Part shown: piece after piece, positions 1 through 8,372 of the stretch
How positions within the stretch are numbered: position 1 is the stretch's first letter
How the letters are laid out: each line of letters starts with the position of its first letter
Origin: Rhodanobacteraceae bacterium ZG21-1
Lineage (GTDB): Bacteria > Pseudomonadota > Gammaproteobacteria > Xanthomonadales > Rhodanobacteraceae
Direction: 5' to 3'
NCBI GenBank assembly: GCA_021390615.1
Contig: JAJEJU010000025.1
Span: 1,426,001-1,490,000, forward strand
DNA: 64,000 nt
Notes under the pieces: generated by a model
The model's input: only the letters and a program-made list of their open reading frames with translations
Databases searched by the model: none
What the model was told of the DNA's origin: nothing
Made by a program: the position numbers and the translations under genes

Positions 1-1
1 G

Positions 2-442
2 CAGCTGCTGGCGGCGCTGCGCCTGTGCGCCAACGTCACTGCGCAATGGGCGATCCGGCCTGCCCTCACCGGCACGCCGACCATCCAGGCGCTGACCGCG
101 CCGGGCGGCCGCCTGCACGAGGCGCGCCGGGTGGTGCTGGAAGGCGTGGCCGCCAGCGAGTATCTCGAACTGGTGGCGCCGGCCGGCGCGCTGTACGCCT
201 TCCCGCAGGTGCGCGCCGAGCGCCTGCCCGCCTTCGACGACGAAGCCTTCGCCCTGCAACTGCTGGAAGAGGAATCGGTGCTGGTGGTGCCGGGCAGCAG
301 CTTCAACCTGGCGGACAGCCGCCATCTGCGCCTGACCCTGCTGCCGCCGCCGGCCGACCTGGCCGAGGTGTTCGTGCGCATGGAGCGCACCCTGGGCCGG
401 CTGGCCTCCGCTGCGCCGGCCCGCGCCGTGGCGATGGCCTGA
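2..442 (+). CDS. PLP-dependent aminotransferase class I/II, C-terminal part
   Basis: Only the last ~146 codons are present; the reading frame is open from base 2, so the start lies outside the window. The visible part matches the C-terminal small domain of fold-type I aminotransferases: an opening helix with LRLCANVTAQWAI, a strand pair with the GALYAFPQV segment, then VVPGSSFNL and HLRLTLLPP, where the Arg is the likely substrate-carboxylate-binding residue of the family. The closest memory match is the alanine aminotransferase (AlaA-like) group, but the substrate cannot be fixed without the N-terminal half and the PLP lysine, which are outside the window. It ends 12 bp before the SGNH hydrolase, so the two are probably co-transcribed. 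Confidence 0.85.
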   Translation, partial: QLLAALRLCANVTAQWAIRPALTGTPTIQALTAPGGRLHEARRVVLEGVAASEYLELVAPAGALYAFPQVRAERLPAFDDEAFALQLLEEESVLVVPGSSFNLADSRHLRLTLLPPPADLAEVFVRMERTLGRLASAAPARAVAMA

Positions 443-454
443 GGCGATCGACCG

Positions 455-1054
455 ATGCGCTACCTGGCCCTGGGCGATTCCTACACCATCGGCGAAGGCG
501 TGCCGGAGGACCGGCGCTGGCCGATGCAGCTGGCCGAACGCCTGCGCACGCGCGGCCTGGCGCTGGCGCCGCCGCTGATCGTCGCGCGCACCGGCTGGAC
601 CACCGACGAACTGGACGCGGCGATGGACGCGGCCGCACTGACGCCACCCTACGACCTGGTCAGCCTGCTGATCGGCGTGAACAACCAGTACCGCGGCCGC
701 AGCGGCGAGGAGTATCGCGACGCATTCCGCCGCCTGCTGGCCAGGGCGATCGCGCTGGCTGGCGGCCGCGTGGAACGGGTATTGGTGGTCTCGATCCCCG
801 ACTGGGGCGTCACGCCCTTCGCGCAGAGCGACGCACGCGGCAACGAGCGCATCGGCCGTGAAATCGACGCCTTCAACGCGATCAACCGCGACGAAGCGGC
901 GCACGCCGGCGTGGCCTGGATCGACGTCGCCGCGCTCTCGCGCCAGCCGGGCGAAAACCGGCTGGCCGCCGACGGCCTGCATCCTTCCGCCGATCAGTAC
1001 GCCGACTGGACCGCGCAGATCGAGCCGGCCGCCGTGCGCGCGCTGGGCGGCTGA
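455..1054 (+). CDS. SGNH/GDSL-family hydrolase
   Basis: A 199-residue esterase/lipase-type hydrolase. Block I is LALGDSYT near the N-terminus with Ser9 as the nucleophile. Block III is LIGVNNQYRG, with the oxyanion Asn. Block V is ADGLHPSADQY, supplying the catalytic Asp and His. There is no signal peptide, so it should be cytosolic. The ATG lies 12 bp after the upstream aminotransferase stop. The family hydrolyses esters and thioesters; the natural substrate cannot be told from sequence. Confidence 0.88.
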   Translation: MRYLALGDSYTIGEGVPEDRRWPMQLAERLRTRGLALAPPLIVARTGWTTDELDAAMDAAALTPPYDLVSLLIGVNNQYRGRSGEEYRDAFRRLLARAIALAGGRVERVLVVSIPDWGVTPFAQSDARGNERIGREIDAFNAINRDEAAHAGVAWIDVAALSRQPGENRLAADGLHPSADQYADWTAQIEPAAVRALGG

Positions 1055-1156
1055 AACGGGCTCGCGCCCCGACATCACACTGCAACGAATCCGCCATGCT
1101 GCGGTGACTTGCCGGTTTCACACTGGCCTCCCGGTACCACACCGGGAGCAAACGCC

Positions 1157-2014
1157 ATGGCAACCTTTACCTGTCGTAGCGTCTTCATCTCCGACGTCCA
1201 CCTGGGCACGCCGGACTGCAAGGCCGGCTACCTGCTCGATTTCCTGCGCCAGCTGCGCTGCGAGAAGCTCTACCTGGTCGGCGACATCATCGACCTGGAG
1301 GCGCTGGCCAAACGGCATTGGTGGCATGCCGACCACAGCGCGGTGCTGGCCGAAGTGATGGACATGGCCCGGCGCGGCGTCGAAGTCACCTACATCCCCG
1401 GCAATCACGACGCGCCGCTGCGCGGCCTGGTAGGCCAGAGCTTCGGCGGCGTGCGCGTGGCGCTGGACGCCGTCCACGAAGGCGCCGACGGCCGCCGCTA
1501 CCGGGTCAGCCACGGCGACGAGTTCGATCCCGAGCAGATCGGCCGCAGTTGGATGCTGCAGCTGGGCGACGCCATGCACCGGCTGATCTGCTGGAGCAAC
1601 CGCCGCCTGCACGGCATGCGCCGCCGGCTCGAACTGCCCTACGTGCCGCTGTCGATCATCATCAAGTCGCACATCGGCAAGGCCATGGCCTACATCCGCG
1701 CCTACGAGGAGCGGGTTGCCGCGGACGCGCGCGAACGCGGCTTCGACGGCCACATCTGCGGCCACATCCACTACGGCCAGGTACGCGACATGGACGGCGT
1801 GCTGTACCTCAACGACGGCGACTGGGTGGAGCACTGCACCGCCCTGGTCGAGGATCACGCCGGCGCGATGGAACTGCTGCACTGGAGCGAGCAGCCCGCC
1901 GCGCTGGGCCGCGCCAGCCGCGAGCAGGTGCTGCCCTCGCCCGCTGCATCGCTGGCGCTGGCGCCGCTGGCCCGGCGGGGCAGGCCTTCGCGCAAGCTGC
2001 GTTCCGCCGCGTAA
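1157..2014 (+). CDS. LpxH-like metallophosphoesterase (UDP-2,3-diacylglucosamine diphosphatase family)
   Basis: A 285-residue calcineurin-like phosphoesterase. Metal-binding motifs appear in order: FISDVHLG, LVGDIIDLEAL, YIPGNHDAPLR, SHGDEFD and ICGHIHYG. This order and the HGDEFD element are those of the COG2908 group containing LpxH, which cleaves UDP-2,3-diacylglucosamine to lipid X in lipid A synthesis. It is longer than E. coli LpxH (~240 aa), with a C-terminal extension of ~40 residues, and may be the LpxH2-type paralogue of unknown substrate. The ATG at 1157 was chosen because the purine-rich GGGAG lies just upstream; an in-frame start 16 codons earlier has no such signal. It is convergent with the histidine kinase, whose stop is 4 bp away. 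Confidence 0.82.
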   Translation: MATFTCRSVFISDVHLGTPDCKAGYLLDFLRQLRCEKLYLVGDIIDLEALAKRHWWHADHSAVLAEVMDMARRGVEVTYIPGNHDAPLRGLVGQSFGGVRVALDAVHEGADGRRYRVSHGDEFDPEQIGRSWMLQLGDAMHRLICWSNRRLHGMRRRLELPYVPLSIIIKSHIGKAMAYIRAYEERVAADARERGFDGHICGHIHYGQVRDMDGVLYLNDGDWVEHCTALVEDHAGAMELLHWSEQPAALGRASREQVLPSPAASLALAPLARRGRPSRKLRSAA

Positions 2015-2018
2015 TTGC

Positions 2019-3416
2019 TCACGGCAGCGCCGCCGGCTCGCGGCCGGCGGGCGCTGGCAAAAGCACCAGACCGCGAGCCTTGTCGGCCAGCCGCAGGTGC
2101 ACGCGAAAACACGCGCCCGGGGCGGACATCTCGGCCACCCCGATGTAGCCGCCGTGCCGGGCCACGATCTCGCGCACCAGATGCAGCCCGAGCCCGGCGC
2201 CTTCGTTGCGCGGCCGCAAGCGGTGGAAGGGCTCGAAGATGCGCTCGTGTTCGCCGGCCGGAATGCCCGGGCCCTGGTCGCGCACCTCGAAACTGCCGTC
2301 GCCCACCACCGTCACCGTGATCTGGCCGCCACCGCCGCCGTGCGCTACCGCGTTCTGGATCAGGTTGGTGAGCACGCGCGACAGCGACAAGCCGTCGCCG
2401 ATCACCATCACCGCCGTCTCCGGCGCCTCCAGCGCGAATTCGTAGCCGGCGCCGACCACCAGCGGCGCGACGTCGGCGGCGACCTCGCGCGCCAGCGCCA
2501 CCAGGTCGAGCGGCTCCATCTTCACCAGTGGCTTGCCCAGCCGCTGCAGATCGAGCAATTGCTCGGCGAGATTGGCCAGGCGCGCCACGTCGGCGAGCAG
2601 GCGCGCGCGCATCGTGCCGTCGTGCAGGGTTTCCAGCCGCGCAGCGAGGATGGCGATCGGCGCGCGCAGCTCGTGCGCGGCGCCGGCCAGGAAGCGGTCG
2701 CGCGCGTCATAGCCTTCGTTGAGGCGCTCCAGCGCCGCATTGAAGGCGCGCACCAGCGGCTGCAGCTCGCGCGGCACCGCGCGATCGGCCAGGCGGGCGC
2801 CGCGCTCGTCGATGTCGATGGCCTCGGCCTGCGCGGCCACCTCGGCCACGCCGGCCATGCCGCGCCGGATCAGCCACGGCATGAAGATCAAGGTGACCAG
2901 CGCCAGCGGCAGGGCCATGCGCCAGCCGAGATAGCTGGCCACCTTCATCAGCAGGACCATTCGGCCGGTGGACGGCACGCCGCCTGCCAGCACGTGCAGG
3001 CGGCCGGCCGGCACATCGGCGACGGTGATGCGCATGGTCAGCCCGTACGGCGCCTGCCCGGCGTGGATTTCCGAAGACCACAGCTGCGGCAGCGAGGCCG
3101 CCAGGAGGCGGTAGGCCTCGGGAATCGTGCCGTGCACCAGCTGATGCCCCTGCTCGTCGGCGACCACGAACCACAGCGCCGGCTCGCTGCGGAGCAGCTG
3201 GCGCAGGGACGCCTGGTCCAGCAGGACGAGCTGGCCGCTGTCGTCGCGGTGGACGGCATCGGCGATGGTGTAGGTAAGGTCTTCGTCGATGGTCGACACC
3301 GCCGCGCTGGCGAGCGAGTAGGTGAGGGTGACGATCAGCGCCAGCACGATCGCCGCCTGCAGGCCGATCAGCCGCCAGACCAGCTGCGCCGCCAGCGAAC
3401 GGTCGCGCCTAGCCAT
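2019..3416 (-). CDS. Two-component sensor histidine kinase
   Basis: A 465-residue inner-membrane kinase. A transmembrane segment at about residues 15-37 is followed by a periplasmic sensor of ~125 residues, a second membrane segment (about 170-188), a HAMP-like linker and the catalytic core. The phosphoacceptor box is AAHELRAPIA, the N box NLIQNAVAHG, and the ATP-lid G boxes are DQGPGIP and GAGLGLHLV. The start overlaps the stop of the response-regulator gene by 8 bp, so the two are translationally coupled. The pair faces a MipA/OmpV-like gene, the likely target. The stimulus cannot be read from the sequence. Confidence 0.92.
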   Translation of the reverse strand: MARRDRSLAAQLVWRLIGLQAAIVLALIVTLTYSLASAAVSTIDEDLTYTIADAVHRDDSGQLVLLDQASLRQLLRSEPALWFVVADEQGHQLVHGTIPEAYRLLAASLPQLWSSEIHAGQAPYGLTMRITVADVPAGRLHVLAGGVPSTGRMVLLMKVASYLGWRMALPLALVTLIFMPWLIRRGMAGVAEVAAQAEAIDIDERGARLADRAVPRELQPLVRAFNAALERLNEGYDARDRFLAGAAHELRAPIAILAARLETLHDGTMRARLLADVARLANLAEQLLDLQRLGKPLVKMEPLDLVALAREVAADVAPLVVGAGYEFALEAPETAVMVIGDGLSLSRVLTNLIQNAVAHGGGGGQITVTVVGDGSFEVRDQGPGIPAGEHERIFEPFHRLRPRNEGAGLGLHLVREIVARHGGYIGVAEMSAPGACFRVHLRLADKARGLVLLPAPAGREPAALP

Positions 3417-4089
3417 CGGCGCGCTCGCGCAACAGGTAGCCGATGCCGCGGATCACGTGGATGTCCACTCGCGCGTCCGCCTCGGCCAGCGCGCGGCGCA
3501 GCTTGGACACGTGGGCGTCCAGCGCGTTGGACTGGATCGCGTCCTCGAAGTCGTACACCGATTCCTGCAGCACCTCGCGCCGCACCGTGCGTCCATGCCG
3601 CAGGCACAGCGCCTCCAGCACCAGCGACTGGCGGCGCGGCAGGCGCAACGCCACGTCGTCGACGAAGGCCTCGTGCGCGGCGAAGTCGAAGCGCAGGTTG
3701 CCCACGCTGGCGCTGGGCAGGCTCAGCTGCGAGGGCCGTCGCTGGATCGCGCGGATGCGCGCCAGCAGCTCTTCCACCGCGAACGGCTTGACCAGGTAAT
3801 CGTCGGCGCCGAGATCCAGCCCGCCCACGCGATCGGCCAGCGAGCCGCGCGCGGTGAGCATGATCACCGGCAGATCGGCCTGCGCCTTGCGCGCCTGCGG
3901 AATCAGGCTGGCACCGTCGCCGTCGGGCAATTGCCGATCCAGCAGCAGCAGGTCGTGCACGCCATGCCGCAGCGCCTCCTGGGCCTGCGCCAGGTTCGGC
4001 GCGATGTCGGCGAGCAGGCCATGCCGCTGCAGCGCCGCGCGCAGGGCCTGGGCCATCTCGGGCTCGTCCTCGACCAGCAGGATCCGCAT
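3409..4089 (-). CDS. OmpR-family response regulator
   Basis: A 226-residue regulator. The N-terminal receiver has the acidic pair in VEDEPE, the phospho-Asp in LLLLDRQLPDGDG, and the switch Lys in LVKPFAVEEL. The C-terminal winged helix is of the OmpR type and ends in VIRGIGYLL. It is first in the operon with the histidine kinase. The receiver partner is presumably the kinase encoded immediately downstream. A direct repeat about 70-90 bp upstream of its start could be a binding site for autoregulation and for the divergent porin gene. Confidence 0.93.
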   Translation of the reverse strand: MRILLVEDEPEMAQALRAALQRHGLLADIAPNLAQAQEALRHGVHDLLLLDRQLPDGDGASLIPQARKAQADLPVIMLTARGSLADRVGGLDLGADDYLVKPFAVEELLARIRAIQRRPSQLSLPSASVGNLRFDFAAHEAFVDDVALRLPRRQSLVLEALCLRHGRTVRREVLQESVYDFEDAIQSNALDAHVSKLRRALAEADARVDIHVIRGIGYLLRERADG

Positions 4090-4161
4090 GCGCCTTTCTC
4101 CTCAACCGACCACGACGGCTCCCGCCGACGGCGATTTTATCAGCCGCCTCGCCGCGGCCGG

Positions 4162-4180
4162 GGCAATGTTGAGGCAATGT
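4162..4180. promoter_or_regulatory. Direct repeat GGCAATGT, candidate response-regulator site
   Basis: GGCAATGT occurs twice, at 4162-4169 and 4173-4180, start-to-start 11 bp, about one helical turn. OmpR-family regulators typically bind such tandem half-sites as dimers. The site lies between the divergent regulator gene and the MipA-like gene, about 53 bp before the latter. The link to the adjacent regulator is inference. Confidence 0.5.
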
Positions 4181-4232
4181 GCGGCCGGCACCATCGATGT
4201 GTACAAGCTCCCTCCCCACGCCCCACATCGTC

Positions 4233-5015
4233 ATGTCCACCACTCCGCTACGCCATGCCGCGGCGCTCGCCGTGCTCGCCTGCCTGGGTTTCCCCGCCCC
4301 GGCCTCGGCCCAATCCTCGTCCACGCCGCAGTCCACCTGGACGCTGGGCCTGGGCGCCGTCTGGAGCCCCAGCCCCTATCTGCGCTACGACAACAAGGCA
4401 TGGCCGCTGCCGCTGGTCAGCTATGAAGGCCAGTCGTTCTATGTGCGCGGTACCACTGCCGGCTATCGCCTGTTCAAGACCGATCACGACGAGTTCTCGG
4501 CGATCGTCTCGCTGCTCGGCAACCGCTTCGAACACGACGACAGCAGCGACCCGCGCCTGCGCCGCCTCTCCGACCGCGACATCTCCGGCCTGGGCGGCCT
4601 GGCCTGGCGCCACCATGCCGACTGGGGCCTGGTGCAGGCGACCGCGCAGAAGGAATTCACCGGCCACGGCGGCGGTACGGCGTTCGACCTCAGCTACGGC
4701 TATCCGATCGTCTACGGCGCGCTGACTGTCACTCCCACGCTGGGCGCCAACTACGCCAACGACGCGCTCAACAATTACTACTACGGCGTCAGCGCGGCGG
4801 AAGCCCGGCGCAGCGGCCTGCCCGCCTACCATGCCGGCGGCGGCACCCAGCCTTACCTGAGCATCGCCGCCACCTATCGCCTGACACCGGCCTGGGTGGC
4901 CTCCGCCGGCATGCGCTACGCGCAGCTGCCCGACGCGGTGAAGAACAGCCCGATGGTCGACGCCGCGCAGACGCGCAGCTACTTCGTCTCGCTGAGTTAC
5001 AGCTTCAAGCGATGA
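4233..5015 (+). CDS. MipA/OmpV-family outer-membrane protein
   Basis: A 260-residue outer-membrane beta-barrel protein. Residues 1 to ~24 form a Sec signal peptide ending in PAPASAQ. The mature part has alternating amphipathic strands and ends in YSFKR, with a penultimate aromatic strand typical of barrel proteins. Early segments such as LGLGAVWSPSPYLRYDNKAWPLPL match the MipA/OmpV family, linked to murein-hydrolase scaffolding (MipA) or to porin function (OmpV). The ATG at 4233 is chosen because it opens directly into the signal peptide. Its position divergent from a two-component system suggests induction by that system. It overlaps the next gene by 4 bp. Confidence 0.85.
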   Translation: MSTTPLRHAAALAVLACLGFPAPASAQSSSTPQSTWTLGLGAVWSPSPYLRYDNKAWPLPLVSYEGQSFYVRGTTAGYRLFKTDHDEFSAIVSLLGNRFEHDDSSDPRLRRLSDRDISGLGGLAWRHHADWGLVQATAQKEFTGHGGGTAFDLSYGYPIVYGALTVTPTLGANYANDALNNYYYGVSAAEARRSGLPAYHAGGGTQPYLSIAATYRLTPAWVASAGMRYAQLPDAVKNSPMVDAAQTRSYFVSLSYSFKR

Positions 5016-5248
5016 ACGAGCGCATCTTCCGTCGCCTGTTTCGCCTCGCCGAACGGCTGGAGCCCGATCGGCAGGCGATCTGGAACTGGCTGCTGCACAC
5101 CCGCATCGAACACCTGGGCGACCGCACTGCGGTAGAGCTGGTGTTCGCCGGCGAGGGCGGGCGCGTGATCGAGATGCTCGAGGCCGCGCTGCAGGACGAG
5201 GCTCCGGCAGTGCAGACCGGCGGCATCGCCCACGCACTGCGGGCCTGA
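5012..5248 (+). CDS. Small protein resembling the MbcA/ParS/Xre C-terminal domain (DUF2384-like)
   Basis: A 78-residue protein whose ATG overlaps the stop of the MipA-like gene (ATGA), so it is translationally coupled. The segment IWNWLLHTRIEHLGDRTAVE and the following EGGRVIEML follow the DUF2384 pattern W-L, LG-RT-EL, G--V--L, the toxin-binding domain of Xre/MbcA-type antitoxins. There is no helix-turn-helix upstream of it and no RES-domain toxin beside it, so a toxin-antitoxin role is not supported. It could be a solitary domain with another function. The family assignment rests on pattern memory only. Confidence 0.5.
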   Translation: MNERIFRRLFRLAERLEPDRQAIWNWLLHTRIEHLGDRTAVELVFAGEGGRVIEMLEAALQDEAPAVQTGGIAHALRA

Positions 5249-5696
5249 GCGCCTGTCTCGCGCCGTGCCGGGGCATTGCGCGCCTTAGCAGCTGTTCCAC
5301 GCCGTGCCGTGATCCGCCGACCGGCGGATCACGGCGGCAAGTGCACCGCATACCAGCTGCACGAGCGCATATCACGCAGGCTGCAGACCGCTTGGTTCAC
5401 CGGAAAGGCGCCACACGGCGCCGCAAGCGCTGGCGAATCGCCGGCTCGGATCTGGTCGACCTGCTCCCAGGGCCGCCTTATCACGCGATCACGCACCGAC
5501 ACGCCCTTCCGCGTGCCTGCTTGGTTTACGAACGCTCCCGCCGAACCCGCAGAACCCCGGTTCGGAGCGCGAACTGCGGAAAGGCATAGAACGCACAGAG
5601 CCGGCGCAGCGCGCGCGTCAACCTTGAAGCGGCGGCAATCGCCTGCATATGGGCGGTATCATGTCCCTCTTAAGCTCATCCGCCGGAAGCCCCGCC
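5249..5696. other. Intergenic stretch with a strong hairpin
   Basis: No credible gene. It contains a GC-rich inverted repeat at 5306-5335: 13 bp arms around CCGTGATCCGCC with a GACC loop. There is no T-run after it, so it is either a Rho-independent terminator of weak type, a repeat element, or a regulator site. The remaining ~350 bp show no coding pattern, and no promoter for the following glutaredoxin gene is obvious. Confidence 0.5.
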
Positions 5697-6620
5697 ATGT
5701 CCCTTGATGCCGCCACCCGCGACCGTATCGAATCCCTGCTCCAGACCCACCGCGTGGTGTTGTTCATGAAGGGCGAGCGCCGCCAGCCGATGTGCGGCTT
5801 CTCCTCTGCCGCGGTCAACACGCTGAACGAGCTGCTGCCCGACTATCACACGGTCAACGTGCTGGAAGACCCGGCGATCCGCGAAGGCATCAAGGCCTAC
5901 GGCGACTGGCCGACCATCCCGCAGCTGTACGTGGAAGGCGAGCTGGTCGGCGGCGCCGACATCATTCGCCAGATGTACGCCAGCGGCGAGCTGCACCAGC
6001 TGTTCGGCGCCAGCGCGCCGGACCGCACGCCGCCGGAAATCACCATCACCGACCAGGCCGCCGAGGCGATCCGCCAGGGCATGGGCCACGCCCAGGGCGT
6101 GGCGCTGCATCTGGAGATCGGCCCGGACCACAGCGCCGGCTTCCAGCTGGCGCCCGCCAGCGCGCACGACATCGTGGTGCACGCCAACGGCATCGAGGTG
6201 CACTTCGACCCGGGCAGCGCGCAGCGCGCCAAGGGCATCGTGATCGACTGGGTGTCCACCGTACAGGGCGAAGGCCTCAGCTTGCGCTTCCCCGGCGCGC
6301 AGGAGGTGCGCTCGATGAGCGTGCAGGAGCTGCAGCGCCGCCTCGCCGCCGGCGACCTGGTGCTGGTCGACGTACGCCCCGCGCACAGCCGCGCCGCCGC
6401 CGCGCCGCTGCCGCAGGCGCGCGTGCTGGAGGACGAAGGCTACGACCAGCTGGCCGCCCTGCCCAAGGACACCGCGATCGCCTTCATCTGCCATCACGGC
6501 GTGTCCAGCCGCGGCGCCGCCGAACGCTTCGCCGCGCACGGCTTCAGCAACGTCTACAACGTCGAGGGCGGCATGGACGCCTGGGCCGCCCAGATCGACT
6601 CCAGCGTGCCGCGCTACTGA
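5697..6620 (+). CDS. Monothiol glutaredoxin fused to A-type-like and rhodanese domains
   Basis: A 307-residue three-domain protein. Residues 1 to ~105 are a Grx4-type monothiol glutaredoxin with the CGFS active site at Cys33, which in this family binds a [2Fe-2S] cluster with glutathione for Fe-S delivery. Residues ~112-210 resemble an IscA/HesB A-type carrier domain, but no cysteine is seen in it, so it cannot bind iron the usual way. Residues ~215-307 are a rhodanese domain with the active-site loop CHHGVSSRG. The ATG at 5697 was preferred over two in-frame ATGs at 5649 and 5661, because family members begin with MSLD followed by the first helix. A clear terminator follows. Confidence 0.88.
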   Translation: MSLDAATRDRIESLLQTHRVVLFMKGERRQPMCGFSSAAVNTLNELLPDYHTVNVLEDPAIREGIKAYGDWPTIPQLYVEGELVGGADIIRQMYASGELHQLFGASAPDRTPPEITITDQAAEAIRQGMGHAQGVALHLEIGPDHSAGFQLAPASAHDIVVHANGIEVHFDPGSAQRAKGIVIDWVSTVQGEGLSLRFPGAQEVRSMSVQELQRRLAAGDLVLVDVRPAHSRAAAAPLPQARVLEDEGYDQLAALPKDTAIAFICHHGVSSRGAAERFAAHGFSNVYNVEGGMDAWAAQIDSSVPRY

Positions 6621-6646
6621 GCCGCAGCCGCCCATAGGCCATGCGA

Positions 6647-6676
6647 AGCGCCCGCCCTGCGGGCGCTTTTCTTTTG
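6647..6676 (+). terminator. Rho-independent terminator after the glutaredoxin gene
   Basis: A 9 bp perfect stem, AGCGCCCGC with GCGGGCGCT, around a CCT loop is followed by TTTCTTTT. It sits 26 bp after the glutaredoxin stop. Confidence 0.85.
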
Positions 6677-6729
6677 TGCGGCAGGCAGGGGAGAATCACG
6701 GTCACCAGCCGGCCACGACAGGGAGCGCC

Positions 6730-7332
6730 ATGAACCGGAACACCATCATTCTCACCCTCGCCATCGTCGGCGGCGTCATCGGCGGCATGCTGCTGACGCC
6801 GCTTCTGCGCAGCGCCGGGCAGTCCACCGGGCTGCCGCTGTCCCTGCTGTTCAACGGCGCCATCCTGATCGGCGTGGTCGCCTTCGTGATCTACTCGCTG
6901 GCCTCCAACAAGCGCGGCGTGAAGGCCGACCCGATGACCCGCGACCAGGCGCTGCGCTTCCAGCCGATTCCGGGCCGCACCCGGCTCTACTTGCTGCGCG
7001 AAGGCTTCGTCGGCAAGGCCCAGGGCATCGACATCGAGCTCGACGGCATTCGCGTCGCCCAGCTGAAAAGCCCGCGCTTCACCTGCATCGAGCTGGCACC
7101 CGGCCGGCACGTGCTCACCGCGCAGTTCGCCAGCCGCCGCGGCAAAGCGCGCGGCGAGGGCCGGCTGGAACTGGAGGCGCGCGAAGGCGAGCTGCTGCTG
7201 TGCCGGATCGGCGTGGCGGTGGGCGCCTGGAGCGGCACGGTGGAACTGCGCCAGGAACCCAACCCGGTGGCGCTGCAGGCCACCCTGGCGCGCACCATGA
7301 TGGTGCTGCCGCTGGAGCCCGCGGCCCGCTGA
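6730..7332 (+). CDS. Membrane-anchored protein of unknown function
   Basis: A 200-residue protein with two transmembrane helices near the N-terminus (about residues 5-25 and 35-55), then a soluble domain of ~140 residues beginning at the RFQPIPGRTRLYLLRE segment. That part reads as a beta-sandwich like the DUF2846-type domains of some envelope proteins, with a GKAQGIDIELDG turn; this likeness is weak. The ATG at 6730 is preceded by a GGGAG ribosome-binding site, whereas an earlier in-frame start lacks one. It is convergent with AMP nucleosidase and has no operon partner. Confidence 0.65.
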   Translation: MNRNTIILTLAIVGGVIGGMLLTPLLRSAGQSTGLPLSLLFNGAILIGVVAFVIYSLASNKRGVKADPMTRDQALRFQPIPGRTRLYLLREGFVGKAQGIDIELDGIRVAQLKSPRFTCIELAPGRHVLTAQFASRRGKARGEGRLELEAREGELLLCRIGVAVGAWSGTVELRQEPNPVALQATLARTMMVLPLEPAAR

Positions 7333-7368
7333 GCGGCGGGCGCCGCCTGGCGGCACCCGTCCGATCGC

Positions 7369-8154
7369 TTACTCGAGGTCCTGCTCGAAGCGCAGGTGCT
7401 TCACGCTGCGGCCGTTGCGGCGCACCAGCTTGAGCGCCTCGATGCCGATGCGGATATGCGTCTCGACGAAGTTCGCGGTGATGCTGCGGTCGCTGAGCTC
7501 GGTCTTCACGCCTTCCGGGATCATCGGCTGGTCCGACACCAGGAGCAGCGCGCCGCAGGGAATCTTGTTGGCGAAGCCCGCCGCGAAGATGGTGGCCGTT
7601 TCCATGTCCACCGCCATGCAGCGGGTGCGCCGCAGGTATTCCTTGAAGGTCTCGTCGTGCTCCCACACGCGGCGGTTGGTGGTGTACACCGTGCCGGTCC
7701 AGTAGTCGTGGCCGAGGTCGCGGATCATGGTGGAAACGCCGCGCTGCAGCTGGAACGCCGGCAGCGCCGGCACCTCGGGCAGCAGGTAGTCGTTCGAGGT
7801 GCCCTCGCCACGGATCGCGGCGATCGGCAGCACCAGGTCGCCCAGCTGGTTCTTCTTCTTCAGGCCGCCGCATTTGCCCAGGAACAGCGCCGCCTGCGGC
7901 TGGATCGCGCTGAGCAGGTCCATCACGGTGGCGGCGTTGGGGCTGCCCATGCCGAAGTTGATCAGGGTGATGCCGTCGGCGGTGGCGTTGGGCATCGGGC
8001 GGTCGCGGCCGCGCACCTCGACGCCGTGCCATTCGGCGAACAGCTCGACGTAATGGCCGAAGTTGGTCAGCAGGATGTACTGGCCGAACTGCTCGATCGG
8101 CGTGCCGGTATAGCGCGGCAGCCAGTTGGTGACGATTTCGTGCTTTTCTTTCAT
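7369..8154 (-). CDS. amn: AMP nucleosidase (short form)
   Basis: A 261-residue enzyme of the nucleoside phosphorylase (NP-I) fold that hydrolyses AMP to adenine and ribose 5-phosphate. Diagnostic stretches include LINFGMGSPNAATVMDLL, LFLGKCGGLKKK (phosphate/ribose-binding loop), MAVDMETATIFAAGF (the nucleoside-binding Met-Glu) and LLLVSDQPMIPEGVKT. It lacks the ~200-residue N-terminal domain of the E. coli enzyme, like the short form of other bacteria. Transcription is away from the divergent degV-like gene. Confidence 0.88.
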   Translation of the reverse strand: MKEKHEIVTNWLPRYTGTPIEQFGQYILLTNFGHYVELFAEWHGVEVRGRDRPMPNATADGITLINFGMGSPNAATVMDLLSAIQPQAALFLGKCGGLKKKNQLGDLVLPIAAIRGEGTSNDYLLPEVPALPAFQLQRGVSTMIRDLGHDYWTGTVYTTNRRVWEHDETFKEYLRRTRCMAVDMETATIFAAGFANKIPCGALLLVSDQPMIPEGVKTELSDRSITANFVETHIRIGIEALKLVRRNGRSVKHLRFEQDLE

Positions 8155-8372
8155 GGGACCCTACGAAGGTCGGCATCGGCTGATCCGATGCGTTACCGGC
8201 GACGCCACGCCGGCGGGGGAACGATGGGGTGGCGCGCAGTGTAAGCGGCGGCCGGGCCGGCCGCCAGCATGACCCGCGGCCGATGCACCACCAGGCGGAT
8301 GGCGCCCAGATCACGTTGCGCCATGCCGGTGCATGCTATGGTGCGACGCCATTCGACAGAAGGGGACTGACG

